Assembly (NCBI RefSeq): GCF_011064615.1
Contig: NZ_JAALJH010000001.1
Span: forward strand, 62,001-126,000
Source: Aquisphaera insulae
GTDB lineage: Bacteria; Planctomycetota; Planctomycetia; Isosphaerales; Isosphaeraceae
Length of the DNA: 64,000 bases
Direction: 5' to 3'
The notes beneath the pieces are model-generated. The model was given only the letters and a program-made list of their open reading frames with translations, was not told where the DNA came from and did not search any database. This document shows positions 19,299-28,505 of this stretch, in pieces (within the stretch, counting starts at the first letter, position 1; the number at the start of each line of letters is the position of its first letter). The translations under genes were made by a program, and so were the position numbers.

Positions 19299-19327
19299 AT
19301 TGTAATCAGAAGGCCTCGGTCGGTCAA
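19299..19327 (-). promoter_or_regulatory. Sigma-70-type promoter of ispG
   Basis: On the minus strand TTGACC (19327-19322, five of six) and TACAAT (19304-19299, five of six) are separated by exactly 17 bases in an AT-rich patch. The leader would be about 65 bases. This is among the best promoter matches in the window. Confidence 0.65.
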
Positions 19328-19397
19328 TGGCGAGCGTCGGGCCTGTCCCTCCGCCGGCCGCTTCGATACCATCCGGTCATCATCGAGGAGGATGGAG

Positions 19398-20300
19398 ATG
19401 GGACGCCTGCCGATGCCGGGCCCGATCAAACGTGTCCTGGTCCCGATCTGGAACGAGGCCCATCGCCTGGGCTGGCTCGTCCGCGAACAGTCCGCCGCGA
19501 TCCTGTCGGGGAGCACGTCCTTATGCTCCGTCTGCGGCAAGGTCCGGCCGATGATCTACCGCCGGCGAGTCGTCCCCGAGAAGCTGGTCGAGCGCTGGGG
19601 ACTCACGCCAGAGCTCGCGGCGGCGCTCGCCCGCAAGGAGTCGTCCGACTGCGCCGGTTGCGGCGCCAAGCTGCGAGCCCGGCGGCTGGCCTCGGTGATC
19701 CTCGAGACCTTTCCCGTCGGCAGCCCCCCTGCCCCGGCCCGTTCGCTGGCCGGCTGGGTGAAATCTCCGGAGGCCGCCCGCCTGCGAGTCGCCGAGATCA
19801 ACCGGATCGACGGCATCCACGAGGTCCTCAGGGCCTTACCGAACTTCGCCTCATCCGACTATCATCCCGGTGCCTTGCCCGGCGAGATCGTCGAGGGGAC
19901 TCGATCCGAGGACCTGACTCGGTTGACTTACCGGGATGAGAGCTTCGACCTGGTGCTGACCTCCGAGTCCCTGGAGCATGTGCCGGACCTGGACGCGGCC
20001 CTCGGCGAGATCCGCCGCGTCCTCGTCCCCGGCGGCCGGCACATCTTCACGATCCCCGTACTGCCCGATGAGCCGAGGACATTCTCGCGAGCCGAGCTGC
20101 GACCCGACGGGTCGATCAAGCACCTCGCGGCCTCGATCCACCATCCCGGCGGCGACGTGGGCTACCTCGTCTTCACCGAGTTCGGGGCGGATCTGCCGGA
20201 GATCCTGAGGGCCGCCGGATTCGAGCTGACCGTCCACTTCGGTCCGGTCCGGGACGACGACCTGGCCCAGGTCTATGGATGCGAGCGAATCGATTCATGA
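19398..20300 (+). CDS. Zinc-knuckle SAM-dependent methyltransferase
   Basis: A 300-residue protein. The N-terminal third has two CxxC pairs (CSVCGK near residue 37 and CAGCGAK near residue 79), which could hold one zinc ion. The C-terminal part is a Methyltransf_11-like domain with FDLVLTSESLEHVPDLDAAL and RRVLVPGGRHIFTIPVL; the usual glycine-rich motif I is not obvious. Such proteins often modify sugars or glycans. The ATG at 19398 is chosen because GAGGAGG lies six bases upstream; the frame is open much further back but that part is antisense to ispG. Confidence 0.75.
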   Translation: MGRLPMPGPIKRVLVPIWNEAHRLGWLVREQSAAILSGSTSLCSVCGKVRPMIYRRRVVPEKLVERWGLTPELAAALARKESSDCAGCGAKLRARRLASVILETFPVGSPPAPARSLAGWVKSPEAARLRVAEINRIDGIHEVLRALPNFASSDYHPGALPGEIVEGTRSEDLTRLTYRDESFDLVLTSESLEHVPDLDAALGEIRRVLVPGGRHIFTIPVLPDEPRTFSRAELRPDGSIKHLAASIHHPGGDVGYLVFTEFGADLPEILRAAGFELTVHFGPVRDDDLAQVYGCERIDS

Positions 20301-20415
20301 GCGGCTGACAATCGTGTCGTATACAAGGGACATATTCCGCACGAGCAAGCTCCGACACGGATGGTCCCGTAAGCGATCCAATCGAAGGCGCCCGAGGGAG
20401 CCGGAGGCGATCAAC

Positions 20416-20862
20416 GTGACGAACCAATCCCGCCAGGCTGGGAAACGGCTGCGTTCTATGGTGCGGGGGTTCATGGCCCTGCTGGCGATACTCGCCATCG
20501 CATGGGCCAGTTTCTTCGGTATCGCACATCTATTTGTCTATCATGTTAACGCCTATAAACCTAGAACTACGGATGATCCTGCCATGCGGGCCTCGTTCGA
20601 GAGGGACTACGAGAGGGACATCGCCTGGAATCGCCAGAGTCCCGTGTTCGTAGCGACGCTCTCCTCCTTCCTGGCAGTGGCGGGACTGTCCATCGGGCTG
20701 AAAAGGATGCTCAGATCAAAAAAGAGTTCGGTAGACTCGCCTCGAAGCAAGGCCATCGTATTCGCATGCTCGACGGTGACGAGGACCATCGTCGCGGGGG
20801 TCGTGCTGGCCGTCATCGGCTATGGCGTGGGCATCTTGCTGGTCATGTTCTCGGACGATTGA
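20416..20862 (+). CDS. Small three-helix membrane protein, unrecognised
   Basis: A protein of about 148 residues with a basic N-terminus and three likely membrane helices: residues 17-42 (FMALLAILAIAWASFFGIAH), 72-93 (VFVATLSSFLAVAGLSIGL) and near the C-terminus (IVAGVVLAVIGYGVGILLVM). I do not recognise a family. A GTG at 20416 preceded by a GGAGGCG-type site is the suggested start; the ATG at 20458 is the alternative. Its base composition is less GC-rich than its neighbours, which could mean recent acquisition or weak constraint. Confidence 0.55.
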   Translation: MTNQSRQAGKRLRSMVRGFMALLAILAIAWASFFGIAHLFVYHVNAYKPRTTDDPAMRASFERDYERDIAWNRQSPVFVATLSSFLAVAGLSIGLKRMLRSKKSSVDSPRSKAIVFACSTVTRTIVAGVVLAVIGYGVGILLVMFSDD

Positions 20863-20924
20863 CCTCTCGAGGCGGTCTGTAATTGTCGACGATCGGATCG
20901 AGCGGAAGGAGCGAACTGCTCCCG

Positions 20925-23024
20925 TCACCGGGCATTCGAAGTTATTGGCCTAGCGATCTCCTCGTCGGCGCGTGCCACGTCCTCGTCCGTCAGCTTGTAG
21001 ACATAGATTGAATGACCAATCCTCTCAATCGGCGTGAACATCCGAAAATAAGAGAAGGCATCCTGTGCGGCGTTCCAGGCCGGCTCCCACACGAAGGGGG
21101 ACGGGTCGTAGATCCGCCAGCTCAGGCCCTGGACGATGGTGGCGCTGAGGGCATAATAGCCGGGCCGGAGCTGAGCGGCCGGGCCGGTGGCCCGCAAGGG
21201 AGGCGCCCCGGGATCGCCCATCGTCTTCAAGCCACCCGGCCGCACCGGCGGGATGAACCACTTCATCACGGGCCCGCGCGACTCGAGCAGGGCGGGGTTG
21301 ATCTGCCCGAAGTAGGCCAGGCCGATCGGCTGACCCGCGGCCTTGTCGCGATACCAGTCCTGGAGGTTGATCAGGTCCTGTCCCCAGTCCAGGTTGCTGT
21401 CGATCAGACGAGGGGGCACCCGGTCGGGCCCCCCCGACAGGACATTGAAGTAGGCCAGGTACGAGGGGTGGATCGTCGCCGTCGCGGCGATCGTCAGGAG
21501 GAGCGAACCGAGGATCCCGCGCCGGGCCCAATGTCCTCGCCGGCCGTCGAGTCCCCATGCCCAGGGGACGACCTTGCCGGCCGCGATGTACAGATAGGGC
21601 AGGATCGCGAGCACGTACCGCAGGCCCAGGTTGATATCCGTGAGGAAGCTCATCGAGAAGAGGACGACCGCCGGGACGGCCGCCAGGCAGATCTCGTCGG
21701 CCCAACTCGCCCGGTCCCTGCTTACGATCGCAAGCAACGCGAACGACCCCAGGATCAGGAGCCATGTTCCTTCCGGCAGCTTGTAGGCCAGCGTCGCCAG
21801 GTAGTAATACCACCAGCCGGTTCGTCGGAGCTCTCCATTCAGGTAGACGGGATAGCCGTTGACTGACCTGTCCGAGGAGAGCGCCTCGGCCCGGGCCGCA
21901 TCCAGGTCCCCACGGCCCAGGGCCTCGAAGGCACGGGAAAGCCGGACCGGGATTCCCTCGGTCTCGACCCGTTGCTCGTCGAACCCGAGCAGGTAGTGCG
22001 ACGGCAGGGGCGAGGGCAGGCCGGCGAGGAATGTACCGCGGAAGCGGTTCTCGCGGAACGGCCACATCATGGCGAAGAGCTGGTTCTTGGTGGCTGGTGG
22101 TTGCCGCAAGCCTCCGGGCACCGGTCGCGTCAGGCTCGATGAGGCGAACTCGAAGCGGCCGAGCGGCGTGCCGACCCCCTCGAAGAAGTAGCCGGCGTCG
22201 ATCGTCAGGAGACTGAGCAGGACCACGAGAAAACCGTGAGCCGCGTAGCGACCGATCGTCCTCGTTCGCTCGTCGGCGCGGACGACCAGCGCGAGCCAGA
22301 CGACGGCCAGGAACGGCCAGACGAGATAGAGGACCAGCATGCTGAACTTGCAGAGCTGCGCCAGGCCGAGAAGCACGCCCGCCAGGACAGCCCGGCGCCA
22401 GCCGGGTTTTCGGAGGTACAGCCAGAAGGCAAAGGTGGCCAGCACGCCGACGGCCGTCGATCCGGCGTCGGTGGTGAGCAGCCGGCCGTGGGCCAGGATG
22501 TTCGGGCAGAAGCACCAGAGCGCCAGGCTCAGGAGTCCGCCGCCGGTGCCATAGAGCGATCTCGACCAGGCGAAGACGACGAGCCCCCCGATCACGCCGA
22601 AGACCGGCATGACCATCCGGGCCAGCGTGAACAGGTCGAAGTAGCGATCCGAGTTGAACCGGGCGAACGACTGCGAGAACGTGGTCGGCGACGGGTCGGG
22701 GTTGGACCAGCTTTGTTGCTGATAGACGGGCTCCATCACGGGCCTCGCCAGCACCGCGGGGAGTGCGGCGACCATCCGGACGAGGGGAGGATTGTGGTGA
22801 TACAGGCGGAACGTATGCTGCTGCCAGTACGTGATCCCGGCGGGGAGGTGGACGACCTCATCGACCGTGGCGTTCTCGCGGACCAGGCTCGATTCGGCGA
22901 GCGCGACGTGGGCGACCAGGAGCGCGGCGACGGCCAGGGCCTCGCCGAGCGGCCCGCGAAGGCGGATCCGGCCCGGCGAGGACGCGTGAGATTCGGCAAG
23001 CTCCTTCTCCTTCGGGGCGTTCAA
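20925..23024 (-). CDS. Membrane glycosyltransferase of the PMT/ArnT (GT39/GT83) type
   Basis: A 699-residue integral membrane protein with about ten or more hydrophobic segments. After the first helix comes ENATVDEVVHLPAGITYW, the acidic periplasmic loop typical of GT-C transferases (metal- and lipid-linked sugar-binding Asp/Glu), followed by HNPPLVRM. The C-terminal soluble part (SNLDWGQDLINLQDWYRD) resembles many planctomycete proteins annotated as glycosyltransferase family 39. Such enzymes move sugars from lipid carriers to proteins or glycolipids outside the membrane. The start is taken as the TTG at 23024: its TTGA overlaps the TGA stop of the xylulokinase gene and a GGAGA lies upstream, which implies translational coupling. 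Confidence 0.8.
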   Translation of the reverse strand: MNAPKEKELAESHASSPGRIRLRGPLGEALAVAALLVAHVALAESSLVRENATVDEVVHLPAGITYWQQHTFRLYHHNPPLVRMVAALPAVLARPVMEPVYQQQSWSNPDPSPTTFSQSFARFNSDRYFDLFTLARMVMPVFGVIGGLVVFAWSRSLYGTGGGLLSLALWCFCPNILAHGRLLTTDAGSTAVGVLATFAFWLYLRKPGWRRAVLAGVLLGLAQLCKFSMLVLYLVWPFLAVVWLALVVRADERTRTIGRYAAHGFLVVLLSLLTIDAGYFFEGVGTPLGRFEFASSSLTRPVPGGLRQPPATKNQLFAMMWPFRENRFRGTFLAGLPSPLPSHYLLGFDEQRVETEGIPVRLSRAFEALGRGDLDAARAEALSSDRSVNGYPVYLNGELRRTGWWYYYLATLAYKLPEGTWLLILGSFALLAIVSRDRASWADEICLAAVPAVVLFSMSFLTDINLGLRYVLAILPYLYIAAGKVVPWAWGLDGRRGHWARRGILGSLLLTIAATATIHPSYLAYFNVLSGGPDRVPPRLIDSNLDWGQDLINLQDWYRDKAAGQPIGLAYFGQINPALLESRGPVMKWFIPPVRPGGLKTMGDPGAPPLRATGPAAQLRPGYYALSATIVQGLSWRIYDPSPFVWEPAWNAAQDAFSYFRMFTPIERIGHSIYVYKLTDEDVARADEEIARPITSNAR

Positions 23025-24562
23025 GCCTGGCTCTCCACCAGCTCGGTCATCTGCTTGAACGTATCCTTCAGATCCGTGTACAACTTCCCGTAGATCTTGA
23101 AGCCGCGATCGTAGAATTCCTTGACCTTGGGGTCGACGGGCGTGGTCTCGACCGTCCGGATCGTGGCGTCGCAGGCTTCCGGGACCGAGGCGAAGCCGCC
23201 GGTGCCGACCTGGGCGAGGAGCGCGACGCCGAACGCCGGGCCCTCGGTCGAGTTGAGCGTGACCGCGTCGGCCCCGTAGACGTCGGCCTGGATCTGCCGC
23301 CAGATCGGGTTCCGGGCGCCGCCGCCGGAGAGCCGCACCTGAGTGACATGGACCCCCATCTCGCGGATCAGCTCCAGGCTGTCCCGCATCGCGTACGTGG
23401 CCCCCTCGAGCACGGCGCGGATCATGTGCGGCCGGCCATGGCGGACCGTGAGGCCGATCCAGCCCCCCTTCGCGTCGGGGTCGAAGTGAGGCGCCCGCTC
23501 GCCCGTCAGATAGGGGAGGAAGAAGAGGCCCTCGCCCCCCGGCCCCGCGAGCGCCGCCTCCGCGGTCAGGAGGTAGTACGGGTCGATCCCCTGCTCCTTC
23601 GCCATGGCGACCTCCGCCTTGCCCAGCTCGTTGCGGAACCACTGGAAGCTGCCGCCGGCCGAGAGGACCACGCCCATCGTGTAATAGGCACCGGGCACCG
23701 CGTGGCACCCGCGCTGGAGCCGTCCCTGGGGGTCGAAACCGACCTCGTCGGCGTGGGCGAAGATCACGCCCGAGGTCCCCATGGTCGCCGACACGACCCC
23801 CTGCCGGACGATCCCGTTGCCCACCGCGCCGGCCGGCTGGTCGCCGCCGCCGCCGACCACGGGCGTGCCGACGGCAAGACCCGTCGCCTCGGACGCCGCC
23901 GCGTTCACCTCGCCGGAGACCTCGTAGCTCTCGTAGCAAGGGGGGAGGATCGCCGGGTCCAGGTCGAGCTTGCCCAGCAGCTCCTTGCTCCAGCGGCGGT
24001 TGGCCACGTCGAGCATCAGGGTCCCGGAGGCGTCGCTGACCTCGGTGGCGTACGTCCCCGTGAGCTTGTAGCGGATGTAGTCCTTGGGGAGAAGGACTTG
24101 GCGCACCCGGTCCCAGTTCTTCGGCTCGTGGCGGCGGACCCAGAGCAGCTTGGGGGCCGTGTAGCCCGTGAGGGCGATGTTGGCGACCATCTTGACCAGG
24201 GCCTCCCGGCCGCCGGCTCGCTCCTCGATCTCCCGGCATTCGGCCGCAGTCCGCTGGTCGTTCCAGAGGAGCGCGGGGCGGATGACCGCGCCCGCGTCGT
24301 CGAGGAAGACCGAGCCGTGCATCTGGCCGCTGAGGCCGATCCCGGCCACATCGGCCGGCCTGAACTTGCCCGAGGCGAGCACCCCCTTGAGGGTCTGGAC
24401 CGTGGCGTCCCACCAGAGTTCCGGGGACTGCTCCGACCATCCGGGCTTGGGGTACGAGCACGGATACTCGGCCGACGCCGAGGCGAGGATGGTCCCCGTC
24501 TCGTCGATCGCGATCGTCTTGGTCCCGGAGGTTCCGATGTCGATGCCTATCGTGACGCTCAC
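23021..24562 (-). CDS. xylB: Xylulokinase (FGGY family)
   Basis: A 513-residue sugar kinase that phosphorylates D-xylulose to xylulose 5-phosphate. The N-terminal phosphate-binding loop is IGIDIGTSGTKT, followed by GLSGQMHGSVFLD and LLWNDQRT, all marks of XylB within the FGGY family. The C-terminal half has the ATP-site motif LSGGGARNPIWRQIQADV and the ALLAQVGTG loop. The GTG at 24562 shares GTGA with the stop of the upstream hydrolase gene, and the gene ends in TTGA shared with the glycosyltransferase start. No xylose isomerase or transporter is next to it, so the true pentulose substrate is inferred from family only. Confidence 0.93.
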   Translation of the reverse strand: MSVTIGIDIGTSGTKTIAIDETGTILASASAEYPCSYPKPGWSEQSPELWWDATVQTLKGVLASGKFRPADVAGIGLSGQMHGSVFLDDAGAVIRPALLWNDQRTAAECREIEERAGGREALVKMVANIALTGYTAPKLLWVRRHEPKNWDRVRQVLLPKDYIRYKLTGTYATEVSDASGTLMLDVANRRWSKELLGKLDLDPAILPPCYESYEVSGEVNAAASEATGLAVGTPVVGGGGDQPAGAVGNGIVRQGVVSATMGTSGVIFAHADEVGFDPQGRLQRGCHAVPGAYYTMGVVLSAGGSFQWFRNELGKAEVAMAKEQGIDPYYLLTAEAALAGPGGEGLFFLPYLTGERAPHFDPDAKGGWIGLTVRHGRPHMIRAVLEGATYAMRDSLELIREMGVHVTQVRLSGGGARNPIWRQIQADVYGADAVTLNSTEGPAFGVALLAQVGTGGFASVPEACDATIRTVETTPVDPKVKEFYDRGFKIYGKLYTDLKDTFKQMTELVESQA

Positions 24563-25401
24563 GAGTGAATCTCCCACCGCTCGCCGCACCGGAGGACCTT
24601 CGCCGAGACCCCCGCCGGCAGTCGGCGGGCCTCGGCCTCGAAGCATTCAACCGGAACGGTATTGAATGTGAACATGTCGTAGTGATGAGGCACGACGAAG
24701 CGGGGCCGGACCCGGCCGGCCAGGTCCACGGCCTCCGCCGCCGTCATGTTTCCCGGCACGCCCCGCGCCGGATCGCGACCGTTGATCGGCAGCAAGAGCA
24801 CGTCGAACGGCTCGCCGCCGAGCTCGCGATCCAGCCCCTCGTAGTCCAGGCTGTCCCCGCTATGATACAGGCGAAATCCCGAAGTCTCGATGACGTACCC
24901 AAGGTAGAGGCAGCGACCTCGGTCATCCCGGTCGATCGCCTCGTGGGCGGAAGGCACGGCCCGGATTCGAAAGCCGGCCTGCTCGACCGTCCGTCCGGCA
25001 TCCGTCGGCAATAGCCGGTCGCGCCCCAGCCCCATGCCGGCGGCATGCTCCAGGAGGGACTCGGGCAGCACGAGCCGGGCCCGTCCCGCGCGGAGCAGCT
25101 CGGGCATGGTCCCGGGGTCCAGGTGGTCGGAGTGCTTGTGCGAGGCCAGGACGAGGTCCACGCCCCGAAGATCGGCCCCGCGGAGCGGCGATCGCGTCAT
25201 CCGGACGTGCGGCCGAATCGTCCCCTCGTACTTCGTCGTCAGGTGCTCGGAGAGGTAGGGATCGACGACCAGGATCCTCGTCCCGGATCGGATCACGAAC
25301 CCGCTCTGCCCCAGCCACCAGATCGACAGCGAGCCAGGTGAGACGGCCCTCTCGAAGATCTCGGCGACCAGGTCCGATCCGCTCCGGACGGGCTCGATCA
25401 T
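24559..25401 (-). CDS. UlaG-like MBL-fold hydrolase
   Basis: A 280-residue metallo-beta-lactamase-fold protein. The metal motif HKHSDH lies at residues 88-93, with further ligands at AHE near residue 158, GDS near residue 193 and PHHYDMF near residue 247. The early WLGQSGFVI and DPYLSEHL segments match the UlaG group (L-ascorbate-6-phosphate lactonase and relatives). It is the first gene of a coupled trio with xylB and a glycosyltransferase. The sugar-kinase neighbour fits a role in sugar or sugar-acid phosphate use, but a lactonase activity is inference. Confidence 0.82.
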   Translation of the reverse strand: MIEPVRSGSDLVAEIFERAVSPGSLSIWWLGQSGFVIRSGTRILVVDPYLSEHLTTKYEGTIRPHVRMTRSPLRGADLRGVDLVLASHKHSDHLDPGTMPELLRAGRARLVLPESLLEHAAGMGLGRDRLLPTDAGRTVEQAGFRIRAVPSAHEAIDRDDRGRCLYLGYVIETSGFRLYHSGDSLDYEGLDRELGGEPFDVLLLPINGRDPARGVPGNMTAAEAVDLAGRVRPRFVVPHHYDMFTFNTVPVECFEAEARRLPAGVSAKVLRCGERWEIHS

Positions 25402-25616
25402 GTCTCATCGGTCCCCTGATGGCGTCTCGACGGCCCACCCCACGGGCCGCCCGCCGCCGGCTGCATTATGGGCACGTCGACCGCTCGATTGCGACGGGTG
25501 GGCCCTTTCGTCCGGTCGGCGCGGGGCCCATGATGAGACCGTGGGCTCGACGCCGGGAGCCCGGCCGCTCCTCGCGCCAGGCTCGTCACCCCGGCCTGCC
25601 CTGAATCCGGTGCCCG

Positions 25617-28496
25617 ATGACTCCTCTCTGGCTCCTGCTGGTGCCGCTCCTGGGCACCTCCGGAGATCTCGATCCGATCTCCCGGGCCTTCGATGTGCCG
25701 CCCGCCGCCGCGCGGCCCTGGGTCTACTGGATGGTGATGGACGGCAACTTCTCTCGGGCCGGCATCACCGCCGATCTCGAGGCCATGCGAGCCGCGGGGC
25801 TGGGCGGGGCGATCCTGCTCGAGACCGACCTGGGCCTCCCCCGCGGCCCCGTCCGCTTCGGCTCGCCCGAATGGGTGGGGCTCGTCGCCCATGCGGCGGC
25901 GGAGGCACGCCGGCTGGGCCTTCAGCTCGCGCTCCCGACCGGGCCGGGTTGGTGCGGCACCGGCGGGGCCTGGGTCCGGCCCGAACACGCCATGCAGCAT
26001 CTCGTGGCGACGGCGACCCGCGTGAAGGGACCCTCGCGATACGACGGGATCTTGCCCCGACCGGCTCCGCGGAAGCCATTCTTCGGGGTCGAGACCCTGA
26101 CTCCAGAGCTTGCCCGGACCTGGCGGGACTTCTACCGGGATGTCGCGGTCCTGGCCTTCCCCTCGCCGGCACCCACCGCCTCGCCCCCGATCGCGGATCT
26201 GGACGAGCAGGCCCTCGTCTACCGTGCGCCCTACTCGTCGCAGCCCGGGGTCCGGGCGGTCCTGCCGGCGCCCTCCCGCGAGCCCGCCGTGGCGGCGGCC
26301 TCGTGCGTGGCGCCCGAGAAGGTCCTGGATCTCACCGCGAGCCTCGGGGCCGACGGTCGACTCGCGTGGGACGTTCCCGACGGGACGTGGACCATCCTTC
26401 GACTCGGCCGCACCCTGACCGGCCAGACGACCCGGCCCGCCCCGGCGGCGGGCCTCGGCTTCGAGACCGACAAGCTCGCCCCCGAAAGCCTGGATGCTCA
26501 CCTCGACCGCTACCTTACCCCGCTGCTCGAGGCCATCCCGCGGGCCGATGGCTCCGGGACCGGACTCACGACGCTCCACTTCGATAGCTGGGAAATGGGC
26601 TCCCAGAACGCCTCGCCGCGATTCCTCCAGGAGTTCGCCGCCAGGCGGAAATACGACCCCAGGCCATACCTGCCGGTCCTCGCCGGCCTCGTCGTCGGCG
26701 ATCGCGAGCGATCGGAGCGATTCCTCTGGGACCTCCGCCGTACCGCCCAGGAGCTGACCGTGGCGAACCACCTCAACCGCCTCCGCGATCGCGCCCACGG
26801 GGCCGGGCTCGAGCTCTCGGTGGAGCCCTACGACATGAATCCCGCAGGCGACCTCGAGCTGGGGGCCGCGGCCGACGTGCCGATGGGGGAATTCTGGTCC
26901 GCGGGCCACGGCTTCAAGACCGAGCACACGGTCTTCGAGGCCGTGTCGATCGCCCACGTGCACGGCCGGCCGATTGTCGGCGCCGAGGCCTTCACGGCGG
27001 CCCCCGGCGAGGACTGGCGGCTCTTCCCGGGTGCCCTCAAGTCCCAGGCCGACTGGGCGCTGGCCTCCGGGCTCAATCGGCTCGTCATCCACCGATACCA
27101 GCACCAGCCCGAGCCGGTCCGTCCGCCCGGCTGGACGATGGGGCCCTACGGCGTGCACTGGGAACGCACCCAGACCTGGTGGCCCATGGTCAGCGGGTTC
27201 CACGACTACCTGGCCCGCAACCAGGCCCTGCTCCGGGTCGGCCGGCCGGTCGCGGACATCCTCTTCCTCACGCCTGAAGGGGCCCCCTCGGCCTTCCGTG
27301 CCCCCGGCTCCGCCACCCAGGGCGACCCGCCCGATCGCCGCGGCTACAACTTCGACGGCTGCGATCCGGACTCCCTGATCGAGCTTGCAGCCACCGATCA
27401 CGACGGCCGCATCGCCTTCCCCGGCGGGGCTTCATACCGCGTGCTCGTGCTGCCTCAGACCCCGGCCATGACGCCCCGGCTCGTGCGAGCGATCGGGCGG
27501 CTGCTGGATGCCGGCGGCACGGTCGTCGCCGGCCCGGCCCCCGCGCGCAGCCCGAGCCTCGAGGGCTACCCCGGCTGCGACCAGGAGGTCGCTCGCCTGG
27601 CCGCCCCGATCTGGAAGTTGCCGCGGCTCCTCGAGCGGCACGCGGCCGGGCAGCTCTATCCCGATTACGACGTACTGTCGGCCGCGGTCGGCAAGCTCGG
27701 GTTGCCCCCAGATTTCGAGTCCGATATCCCCCTCCGCTACACCCATCGCCGGGACGTCGGGGCCGACCTCTACTTCGTGGCCAACCCGACCTCCGCCGCC
27801 GTGACGGCGCTGGGCCGCTTCCGCACCCTCCGCCCGCACGTCGAGTGGTGGGACCCGCTCGAGGCCAGGCGGCTTGCCGGCCCGTCGGCGCGGACGGAGG
27901 ACGGCCGCAGCGTCGTGCCGCTGCAACTGGGACCCTTCGAGAGCGGCTGGCTCGTCTTCCGGGACACCGCCGGTCCGAAGCGGCCCGCCCGCACCGAGCC
28001 GCGACCGTGGCGAACCCTCGAGGGCCCGTGGCGGGTCGAGTTCGACCGCGATCGGGGCGGGCCGCCGGAGGTCGTCTTCGACCGCCTCGATGACTGGGCG
28101 AGGCGTCCCGAGCCTGAGATCCGCGCCTACTCGGGCCGGGCCGTCTACCGCAAGCGGTTCGACCTGGGACCGTCGGAGGTGCCTGCGATCGACGGCGTCG
28201 ATCTCGGCCACGTCGAGTGTGCAGCCCTGGTTCGCCTCAACGGGCGGGACCTGGGCCCGGCCTGGTGCTTTCCATGGCGAGTGCGGATCCCCGCGGGCAT
28301 CCTCCGCGCAGGCGCCAACGACCTGGAGATCACCGTCGCCAACCTCTGGATCAACCGGCTGGCCCACGACGCGGGACTGCCCGAGGCAGAGCGACGGACC
28401 TGGACGACGTTGACCCCGTACCGGCCCGGCGAGCCACCCCGAGCGTCCGGCCTGCTCGGCCCCGTCCGGCTCGAGTCGCACCCGGCCGGGCCGTGA
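25617..28496 (+). CDS. Secreted glycoside hydrolase, GH106 (alpha-L-rhamnosidase)-like
   Basis: A 959-residue protein with a short N-terminal hydrophobic leader (MTPLWLLLVPLLGTSG). It shows the GH106-type layout: an N-terminal barrel beginning ARPWVYWMVMDGNFSRAGI and DLEAMRAAGLGGAIL, a central region with LHFDSWEMGSQN (about residue 322) and LSVEPYDMN (about residue 402) whose Glu residues could be catalytic, and a C-terminal beta-sandwich with GPWRVEFDRD and VYRKRFDLG. GH106 enzymes remove alpha-L-rhamnose from plant or algal polysaccharides. It is divergent from the xylB operon and convergent with the MetE-like gene, and the neighbourhood suggests carbohydrate use. Confidence 0.82.
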   Translation: MTPLWLLLVPLLGTSGDLDPISRAFDVPPAAARPWVYWMVMDGNFSRAGITADLEAMRAAGLGGAILLETDLGLPRGPVRFGSPEWVGLVAHAAAEARRLGLQLALPTGPGWCGTGGAWVRPEHAMQHLVATATRVKGPSRYDGILPRPAPRKPFFGVETLTPELARTWRDFYRDVAVLAFPSPAPTASPPIADLDEQALVYRAPYSSQPGVRAVLPAPSREPAVAAASCVAPEKVLDLTASLGADGRLAWDVPDGTWTILRLGRTLTGQTTRPAPAAGLGFETDKLAPESLDAHLDRYLTPLLEAIPRADGSGTGLTTLHFDSWEMGSQNASPRFLQEFAARRKYDPRPYLPVLAGLVVGDRERSERFLWDLRRTAQELTVANHLNRLRDRAHGAGLELSVEPYDMNPAGDLELGAAADVPMGEFWSAGHGFKTEHTVFEAVSIAHVHGRPIVGAEAFTAAPGEDWRLFPGALKSQADWALASGLNRLVIHRYQHQPEPVRPPGWTMGPYGVHWERTQTWWPMVSGFHDYLARNQALLRVGRPVADILFLTPEGAPSAFRAPGSATQGDPPDRRGYNFDGCDPDSLIELAATDHDGRIAFPGGASYRVLVLPQTPAMTPRLVRAIGRLLDAGGTVVAGPAPARSPSLEGYPGCDQEVARLAAPIWKLPRLLERHAAGQLYPDYDVLSAAVGKLGLPPDFESDIPLRYTHRRDVGADLYFVANPTSAAVTALGRFRTLRPHVEWWDPLEARRLAGPSARTEDGRSVVPLQLGPFESGWLVFRDTAGPKRPARTEPRPWRTLEGPWRVEFDRDRGGPPEVVFDRLDDWARRPEPEIRAYSGRAVYRKRFDLGPSEVPAIDGVDLGHVECAALVRLNGRDLGPAWCFPWRVRIPAGILRAGANDLEITVANLWINRLAHDAGLPEAERRTWTTLTPYRPGEPPRASGLLGPVRLESHPAGP

Positions 28497-28505
28497 GCGT
28501 CGGGC

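Noticed and set aside
18594..19397. Long upstream extension of the zinc-knuckle methyltransferase frame
   Set aside because: It is antisense to ispG; the ribosome site at 19385-19391 marks the real start.
23025..24650. N-terminal extension of the glycosyltransferase frame through xylB
   Set aside because: The part upstream of 23024 is xylB read in another frame, Arg/Gly-rich and without domains. The TTG overlapping the xylB stop is the sensible start.
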